From: Ctenosaura bakeri
Lineage: Eukaryota > Chordata > Lepidosauria > Squamata > Iguanidae
Length of the DNA stretch: 64,000 bases
NCBI GenBank assembly: GCA_948474755.1
Contig: CAOLHI010001662.1
Span: forward strand, 124,001-188,000
Reading direction: 5' to 3'
Below the pieces are notes generated by a model, which was not told where the DNA came from, did no database searches, and saw only the letters and a list, made by a program, of their open reading frames with translations. Position numbers and translations under genes: made by a program. Each line of letters begins with the position of its first letter. The stretch's first letter is position 1. Of this stretch, positions 56,422 to 64,000 are shown in pieces.

Positions 56422-57390
56422 CAGTGATTCTCGGACTTTTTACCCTTGTGACCCCTTCAGATCTATGTACTGATGCTGTGTGGGCCCCCTGCTTGATGTA
56501 GAACATGAATAAAAATGATTTTGTTTAGTGCATGTATTTTCATTCACACATTTATGTGTGTTCATCTTTTAACATTTTTATAAGGAAATAACATCATTCA
56601 AATTAGAATAGTTTTATTTAAATTTTTAAAATAATACTTAACACGATCACTTGTCTAATGTTGGCTGGTTTAACTTTTCTCAAGTAAAGTTTATAGTTCA
56701 TGTGATGGATGCACTTATCCTTAAGTTTCCCTCCATCCTCCTGCTCTCCCATCCCTTCCTGTCTCTGTTATGCCCTGCTTCCAGAACATGGACTCAGACA
56801 GAGTTTGAAGCAGAGGGCATGCCAGAGACTGAAACAGGGGGCATACCAGGACCTGCTGTACAGAGAGAGGTTACAGTGCCAGAAACAGAACAGAGGGCAG
56901 TGCCGACTCCAACAGAGAGTCCTGCCTCTTCAGATACAGAAGAACACTTACCTAGTACCAGCTTTGCACAGCACAGGCAGCAAAGAGAGACCTAGCATCG
57001 CTCTTTCAGAATTTATAACCAGCAAGAATCAATCAAGGCACAGCTGCGCTAGGCTTCGGATCTATTTATTTAGCTGGCGTTCTTCTCCCCTGGAGTTTTC
57101 AGACCTTATCTGATCTGCTACCTTGCAGGATGCCTTGATGAATACTCGGATTAACCTTGGACACTCCTTCCCATGAAACCCTGTGGGTTGCTTACTACCT
57201 GGGAGATATTCAGTTTGTTTTGTGTAATTTATCAACTGTGCAAGGACAGAGATAGGACAGTCTCCCAGTTGAGTAAGTGAGCAAGGATCAAGAGTAATAA
57301 TTTAATGTCCCAAAAAATTCTTGCACCTCCTCACCCTTGAGCAACTATCGCACCCTCCTGGGGTCCCACCTCACAGTTTAAGAACCATTG
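56422..57390. mobile_element. hAT (Charlie-like) nonautonomous element, split by a solo LTR
   Basis: The left end CAGTGATTCTCGGACTTTTT...cttgtgacccc and the right end 'ggggtcccacctcacagtttaagaaccattg' are inverted and match the hAT-Charlie type (CAGTGGTTCTCAACCT). The flanks ctggaact (56414-56421) and ctgtaatt (57391-57398) agree at 6 of 8 bases, the 8-bp duplication expected for hAT. Without the LTR the element is about 475 bp. No transposase sequence. Confidence 0.8.
56766..57259. mobile_element. Solo LTR (494 bp) with exact 5-bp TSD
   Basis: Starts TGTTATGCCCTGC, ends GATAGGACA (TG...CA), and is framed by gtctc at 56761-56765 and 57260-57264 without mismatch. Length, TG/CA ends and 5-bp duplication fit a Gypsy or ERV-type LTR left by recombination between two LTRs. 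The 114-codon plus frame 56651-56995 starts in the hAT part and runs into the LTR, so it is a fusion by chance. A 'ctatttatttagc' at about 57060 could be TATA-like. Confidence 0.85.
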
Positions 57391-57398
57391 CTGTAATT

Positions 57399-59533
57399 CC
57401 TTCATGAAAACCCCATAGAAATAGACAGGGCTAAAATGAAGCACTTGCTTCCTGTGTGGAATCCTACACAGTACTGAGAGTCATGTCAACTATAGACAAA
57501 CTTCCAAAATATCCTTCTGAGACAAGATGTTATAGCAATGTTATAGGTCCAGAGGCAACACCCACCATATTTCTCATCCCATGGACATGCACAGGCCACA
57601 TACTTGCCCATTTTTAGAGAATTAGAAGTGAGCAGAAGGTCACTTCCAGTTTCTCCCATATGTCATCTGAGGCCAAAACAAGGTGTTGAAGGGACAAGAA
57701 AAGGCTTTTAATAGCATTGCACTTACTGGGGACCTCTGGTGGTATATGTTTCTCTTTTCAGCTAAGAAAAATATAAGTGATGGAAGGCTCAGTGAGTTTG
57801 CATAATGCTGAATCCAGAAGCAACATAAGAGGCCTCTGTGGCTGGAATTCATGTGTTCCTTGGGCTACACAATTCCTCCCACCCCCACCTTGCAGTGAGC
57901 AGTGGCCACACAATTCCAGGTACACTTCCCTAAGTCCTGGCATTTAAGCTTTTGTACTTTTTACATTCCACTGTATCATGAAAGCTGTTAAGCCAAATCC
58001 TGCTTCAAACTCAGTCAAGATTTACTCTCCTCCTACGGTTCTCTGAAACAAGTAGGATCTGGTCTATATAGAGATGTTTCCTTGTGGTTTTCTTTCTCTT
58101 GTTTTCATGGTGAGCCCAAGACAACTTTCTGCTTGAGAGGCAGCAACAGACATCCCCTGAGCCTGCACCTGAATCAAGGGGCAGATGATACCTAAAGCTG
58201 GCTAGGTTATTTAGCAACATGAGACAGAAAAATACCACAGACAGTTCTCTGCTTCCTGGCTGTAAAAATACAGTAATAACAGATTAAATTGATGTGGTAC
58301 CTAAAGTGAGTGCCTCACTGTGCCTAATGATAGGGCCAGCCCTGCTTGTTCTTATTCAAACAATTAGGTCCTTGGCAGATTTAAGTGACACTTCAGTCAG
58401 TTAATGTTCCTGCAAAGATTTATGGCTGGCATCATCTTTTGTTGTAGTCTACATCTGCCAAACATAATCTAACGCATTATTTTTTTTAAAAAAAAGTTAT
58501 ATATGCTTAAGTAAACCTATCTAAGCATGCTTTAATGGATTTAAATGTGTTAGATTGCAGCTATTTTTCCCCTTAAAAATGCATGAAATGGTCTATGGAA
58601 AAATCTGTGTCACCATTGTTTTCCCACAACAAGGTTCTGTAACATTATTCCTATTAATCTGTAAATATCTCCAAAATACTTTTAAGTACTGTCTTTATGC
58701 ATCTATATTCACACTTATGTTCCTGCCTAGTTTAAAAGACAATTTTGTCTAACCGAGCTATACATCATTAAGCTGGGGGAAAAAGTTTGCCCATTACTGC
58801 TGTTTTAACATCTTGCCCCATCTTGTCTCATTAGCAGGAACTGATTGAGCATGAAGGTGTTCCCTGGCTGTCACTAGATAAAGTAGGTGCTCTTGGCTTT
58901 CATCTGTTCTGAGTTCTCCTTGTCTCATTATCTTTACAAGGTCAGTTTCTTTGACACAGGGACTGCTTGCTTAGCACTCTATTCTGGTAATTACTTGCCT
59001 GGCAATCCTTACCATAACTAGATTGCAGGGATATCACAGGAAGGAAAGTCTCCCTGTATATAGGCCAAAATAAACCTTACTAGTGTGCCTGCTATGATTC
59101 TGGTATACATCAGAAATGGCAGATTATCAATAATTTTTCTAGTGAATATTAACAGCCACTGGTGAAAATAAGCAATCTTTAATTTCTGCCTTTTGCAACA
59201 AAACAAACCTTACACAAGTATAGTTTCATATCCTCAATGATTCTGGAGTCCAGATGAGCCTAAAAAGTGCATTTTTTTCCTGAACCTATAGATCGATCCC
59301 TATAATATCCAAAGTTTTTACAATTTTAAAAGGAAAAATATACTTGCTGATTAAAACAAATATTCAGGGTTCTTAAACATCACTTTTCCAGTCATTTACA
59401 GTGCTAAAGATGATTTAGTACACATTTTAAAATAAATATCTTGAAAGCAAAAGCAAAAGTACTGTTTTAATCATTTTTCTTTAGGAAAGATATTCCAGAG
59501 CTGTTGTTTCCTTCTGTACAAATCCCTACTTCT
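57399..59533. other. No gene or clear repeat recognised
   Basis: 2.1 kb of CpG-poor DNA with overlapping short frames only. Confidence 0.4.
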
Positions 59534-59765
59534 TAGAAGCATAGATTCACAGAGTTGGATGGTACCACCAGGGCCATCCAGACCAACTCCCTGCCATGCA
59601 GAAACGCAAAACTAAAGCATTCCTGAGTGATGGTCATTTAACTTTTGTTTAAAGGCCTCCAAAGGAAGAAAAAAAAGTCTACAATCCTGCAAAACAGTCT
59701 ATTCAGTGTTAAACAACTCTTACTCCCAGGAAATCCATTCAAATGCTTAGGTGGAACATTCCTTG
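59534..59765 (-). mobile_element. CR1 LINE 3' end fragment
   Basis: 'catagattcacagagttggatggtaccaccagggccatccagaccaact', 'gcattcctgagtgatggtcattta' and 'tgttaaacaactcttactcccaggaaatccattc' follow the CR1 3' UTR in reverse, more diverged than the copies at 34891 and 53921. A short (TCTA)n begins at its right edge (59770). Confidence 0.8.
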
Positions 59766-60808
59766 CATATCTATCTATCTATCTAATATCCTTTTGAAAT
59801 TAGACTTGGCAGCGGTTACCATTCCATAGCACCTTCCAAATCCAAGTGATGACACCAATAGTCAGTCAGAGCTTGCAGCAGTTCCTTTTCTTCCCTATAA
59901 TTCCCTAAATTTTCCATTGGCCAAACTGGTCTGGGGATTCTGGGAGCTGTAATCCAAAAAAAGTAATCATTCCATGCAGTGCTAGTGTTTGAGGTTAGAA
60001 CCCAGCTATCAATGAAAACCACTGCTTTCTCAGTATTAAGTGCTATATCCTTTCTGAAAGTTTGCTTTGTGTTTGTGAGTACTACAGCACTAGAAGTAAT
60101 GGCTTGAAGGCAGTAGTGCCCTCAGTACAGGACTTTGGGATGGATTTGCAGGGCTCCATTCAGCAAAATGAGGATCAGAGTTCCAAATGCAGCACAGCAG
60201 AGTCATCACATTTTGAAGTCACTGAAATGCACATGATCACTCTCTTGGAGGATAAGAATACCCTCCTGGAATGATCACCTTGTCAATTTTTCTTTTGCCT
60301 AGATACTGAATAGCCATCACTACCTATCAGGTACACATGCTCCCTGCATCCTCAGACTATTCGGCATTGAACAATTTCTATTATTTGTGAATTGTATGTC
60401 TGTTATTTTCCCTAGAACCTAACTTGAGGACTTGGAGGAGACTTCTTTTCAGTTGCTGTTTAAATTGTCTTGTCCTATGTCAAACAAGGTTTTTGTTCAA
60501 CCTACAGAGCATATGTGTACTAATACAAGTTTTGGCAGCAGGGCAGCAGTAAATATATAGAATACAGGCAGTTTTAGCTACATTAAGACCATCAAATACA
60601 GAATCTAAAATTATCTAACCACATAAGGGCTAGCCCAAGACATTTTGCTGTCTAGATCAATTGACATGATATTGCCCCTTCATATTTTAATATTGGCTAT
60701 GGGGAGAATCTTCCACCAACCAGAAAGTAGTAGGCTAGCTTGAGAGGCATTTGCCTCACTCCATAGTGAGAGGCAGATAAGAAATTATTATTACTATTAC
60801 TATTTCTA
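59766..60808. other. No gene seen; one MITE-like piece
   Basis: 'ccaaactggtctggggattctgggagctgtaatccaaaaaaag' (about 59921-59963) is half of the common 'ttggactacaactcccagaatccc' type. The rest is unrecognised. Confidence 0.4.
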
Positions 60809-60840
60809 TTACTACTACTACTACTACTACTACTACTATT
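60809..60840. repeat. Microsatellite (ACT)n
   Basis: About ten trinucleotide units preceded by imperfect (ATT/ACT) units from 60785. Confidence 0.95.
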
Positions 60841-63800
60841 AGGTAGATGGTTGTCTCCACCAATAGCTTACTGCCTTCTCCCAGAACCTTGTGTCTGAAG
60901 CTACTGCTTCATGTTGTCTAATGGTTGGATTGGATTACCTATCAAAGTTGTAAAGACAGGCTGATAATTGAGGCTTAAATTTAAAGAAGATCTGTGGCTT
61001 TTCCTTATGCCTTGGAATGTTTTATATTATAAACCAATGGAGTTTTAAAAAGTTAGGGTCATTTTGGACTAAAACTCCCAAAAAATGTGAGATTCTGGAA
61101 GTAGTAGTCCAAAAATCTAAGTCTTTTGAGTTCTGTCTAAGAGTATAATGGCTGGGCATTTAGTGGTGAAAGGAACCAGATTGTTCCTCAGAAATAGCTT
61201 AACTATCCTCTTGAAATCTACATTTTCATGTCTTGGACAACATTCCACACAATAAATTACTTATAAAATGATCACATGGTTCATTATGGGTTGTCCCATG
61301 TTTGTTTAGCATAAATTTAATTCTACCTCCATTCCCAAACTTGAAGCAAATGGCAGACAGTGGTTTAAGGAGGGCCATTCAGAGACACAACAGCCAATGA
61401 ATTAGGAAGAGTTATTTCCTCAAGTCCCACAATACTCCACATGCATAGAAAGAATAAATATTCTGGAATGGAGAGGGTTTAAGGCAACTATTGATCTAGT
61501 GAAGTGATGTTACAGAGCAACTCCTCCATCTCAAAACAGGTGCCAGAACCTCCTTCAAGGAGCTCCTTCCAGAGCTGCAAGTTACCAGTCATGGTTGGTG
61601 ATTTCCATATCAATAGGGCAGTGAATCCACTCTGAATTTTGCATAACTTTAGATGGGCCTTCCAAAGTGCTGAACTTATTTTGTAGATATGGTACAGCAC
61701 CTTGGAGAGCCCCTTTGAAGCCTAGATTTGTAGCATGGTGTTGATTCACTGCTCCATTGATATAAGAGATTCTGTCATGTGCTACCAGGAAGAGGTCTCT
61801 TCTTTTGAGGTGGGGAAAGAGGAGACCCCTGATAACAGGCTTCATTCAGAACCAGAGGTAGCAGGCAGAAGTGGCCAACAGCCATGGCATAGAAATGTGC
61901 ACCATCCCATGTTGATTCTGAAGAACAGGAGTCAAAGATGTTGCACCCAGACTGCAGCAGCAACAACAAAAGAGAAGGAAACACCTTGGCACGCTTTAGA
62001 AATGATACATTGGAATAATTAGGCCAGCAGTATTCATTTACAGCTAGCTATAAATTAGCACAGCCAAGGCTGACTCTTTGGCTTCAAGACAACAGCTCCA
62101 CTATTTCTGTTTAGCATCATGTTATGTTCCATGCTCAGCTTGTTTCTTAGACTATTGTCTTCAATGATTCCCTGTCTGGCATTGGACCCTTCTCAGACTG
62201 CTTTTCATGCTCAGACCCTAGACTGCATTGACCAAACTTCTATTCTCTGGTACCTTCTGTGTACGACCTTGGTTTGGCTTGATTTCTCCATTGCTTGTTT
62301 TTTTGAACCACAGGTGTGTTCTCCAAGGCACTTACCACCCTGAGACAAGACAGATACTATCCACCTCTGCACACTGCCTGGGTTTTTGAAAAATCTTCTT
62401 GCACCTAGTAGATTCATAGGGTGGTATCATGTTTAAAGTTTTTTTAACAGATGTTTAGGCCCATACTTATTTGGCATCTCCATACCACCTCAGCTGCCAC
62501 TTGGTCCTTCATTTACTTGAATGCAAATTTACACTGTATATAAATAGATCAGTGTATGTGAGGGACCAGTAAATGTGACCTTGGCTGGGTGGAAATGTTG
62601 TACAATAGAGGGGCTTCACCGTAGATGACTGATATATGGATTCCTTGCTTTAAGAATGAAAAGAGCACAACCTGGGCACCTGATTTTGGCAGGTGCAGAT
62701 TTCCCTTTATTTAAGAATCCATTGAAACCCCTCACAAGTGTAATTCATTATCAATACAGAGCAATGAGACTTTGGCCCTCCAGACGTTTTGCCCAACACC
62801 TTCCATCAGACTACCAAGCAAGGTAGTGGTAAGAGATTATGGGAGCTCTAGGTAAACTCCAAATCATTTGTAGGGCCATTCTCTGCTGTATGTAACAGCC
62901 CCCCCCGCCCCCAGACTGTAAACCATGCTTTCTAATATGCGGTACCTCTATTTTTGCAAATTAACCTCTCAAACTACTGTTGATGCATATACTCAAAATC
63001 CAATGGGGAAAGTGTGTACCTTCACATTTTGTAAAGTAAACACTACATGGTCCTTAAGGTCAAACAAGTACAAAGTCTCCAGAATAAATGATTAATAAAG
63101 ATATACAAAATGTCACAACTTGTTCCTGAGATTTGCTAAAATACAGATAAATTGGAATCTGCCAAAACCAAATTGTGCTTAATAACCCTTAAAGACGTGA
63201 TCCCTGAAGCATTCTGCAGCCCTCCAGTTTCCCCTTGTCCAACTACTTTCATCTTAATTTATAGGAGACAAAGAGTAGTAAAAATAATGTTGGGTCTTTA
63301 AGTAATAAGATCAGTTATAAAATCACTCTCTTTATCACATAACTAATGCCTTTTCTTCCCCCACCCCCACCCATACACACACACCACCTAAAACTTCTGA
63401 TTATATTATTTAGCAATCACAATTCATCACCAGCTGGAAAAGGATGGTACGAAAAGGAGAACAGTGCCAGTCCCACTCAGAGGAAAACTGCAGTGTAATC
63501 GAAAATGATATTGGGCAGGACAGCTGTGAAACTACCCAGAGAATCTCAGCCATGGATTCTTGGTATCTGAAAATACAGACTTAAAACTCCATGAAAGTTT
63601 CACTATCTGCTCAAATGTGGGCCAGGACAGCAGCTGGGTTCAGTGCCATAGGACAGAAAATCTGCTCAGGGCTATGATGGTGCCGAACCTCTGAAGGTCA
63701 AACATCAGCAAAGCTCCTGTTCAGCTGGAACAAACTAAGCAAAGTGTGACTCACCAGTTGCATGTGCCACCCAGGATGTTTTTTGTGGCCACCAGAGCAC

Positions 63801-64000
63801 CCAGAGGTCAATAAATTGCCCCCCAAATACCCCAAACATGTTGTAGGGGTTAGGGGTATTTTCGCCACATTTCTGAGTCTCTGTGGGTCATTTTAGGCCT
63901 AGGAAAGGCCTTTTTATAACATTTGTTTTTATTCTATGTTATGCTCTACAACCTCATAAACAATCAAACATGTAAACAAAAGTTTTTGAGTGTCGGATCA
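60841..64000. other. No gene recognised; MITE-like fragment at about 62774-62880
   Basis: 'tttggccctccagacgttttgcccaacaccttcc' ... 'gtagtggtaagagattatgggagctctagg' has the usual 'ctccagatgttggactaca...' layout. Around 63757-63830 is wording slightly like 17360-17400 ('tttttgtggccaccagagcac'). The 95-codon plus frame at 61735-62022 and the opposite frames carry no motif. Confidence 0.4.

Noticed and set aside
56651..56995. 114-codon frame with Glu/Pro/Thr-rich C-terminus
   Set aside because: Starts in a hAT element and continues into a solo LTR across the insertion border, so it cannot be an old gene.
16518..60840. CRISPR arrays
   Set aside because: Regular repeats here are microsatellites or minisatellites without unique spacers, in a eukaryotic context.

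Overview
This window looks like vertebrate nuclear DNA, most likely from a squamate reptile. The supporting signs are: tRNA-headed SINEs with an RTE/Bov-B-like tail (the Sauria SINE plan); broken CR1, L2 and L1 LINEs side by side; 3' ends of CR1 made of repeated 'attctatg' octamers; numerous palindromic MITEs; hAT-, Tigger- and LTR-derived pieces; many microsatellites; and strong CpG depletion over most of the length. Family names come from recognition of motifs and remembered consensus sequences, not from a database search. The species is not determined.

No host gene can be called with confidence. The only stretch that looks like a genuine coding exon is an unrecognised 91-codon minus-strand frame at 477-752. 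It lies in the leftmost ~3 kb, which keeps clearly more CpG than the rest and may be the edge of a gene and its promoter. Almost all other long open frames are LINE reverse-transcriptase remnants, their antisense shadows, or stop-poor minisatellite DNA.

Layout: 0.5-3.1 kb, possible exon and CpG-richer DNA with two palindromic MITEs and a SINE; 4-13 kb, MITEs, SINEs, a hAT-transposase remnant, an L1 3' fragment with target-site duplications and a 36-bp U2 snRNA pseudogene; 16-25 kb, SINEs, microsatellites and a hAT-like element with an 82-bp minisatellite; 25.4-26.3 kb, a Tigger-like element carrying a ~95-bp hairpin minisatellite; 27-44 kb, the densest part, with CR1, L2, SINE, solo LTR and three MITE families, often nested; 45.1-45.8 kb, a 630-bp fold-back element; 46-52.7 kb, L2 and two L1 copies; 53.9-55.9 kb, the best preserved CR1, with a 329-codon RT frame; 56.4-57.4 kb, a hAT element split by a solo LTR; 57.4-64 kb, mostly unrecognised sequence.

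No new multi-gene system is evident. The best novelty candidates are two MITE families (ten and three copies) sharing the end GGCC(A/C)TTTCYGCA, the 630-bp fold-back element, the hairpin minisatellite inside a Tigger-like element, and the U2 5'-end pseudogene. Nested insertions at 9.8, 31.3, 32.0, 36.4, 48.5 and 56.8 kb give relative ages.
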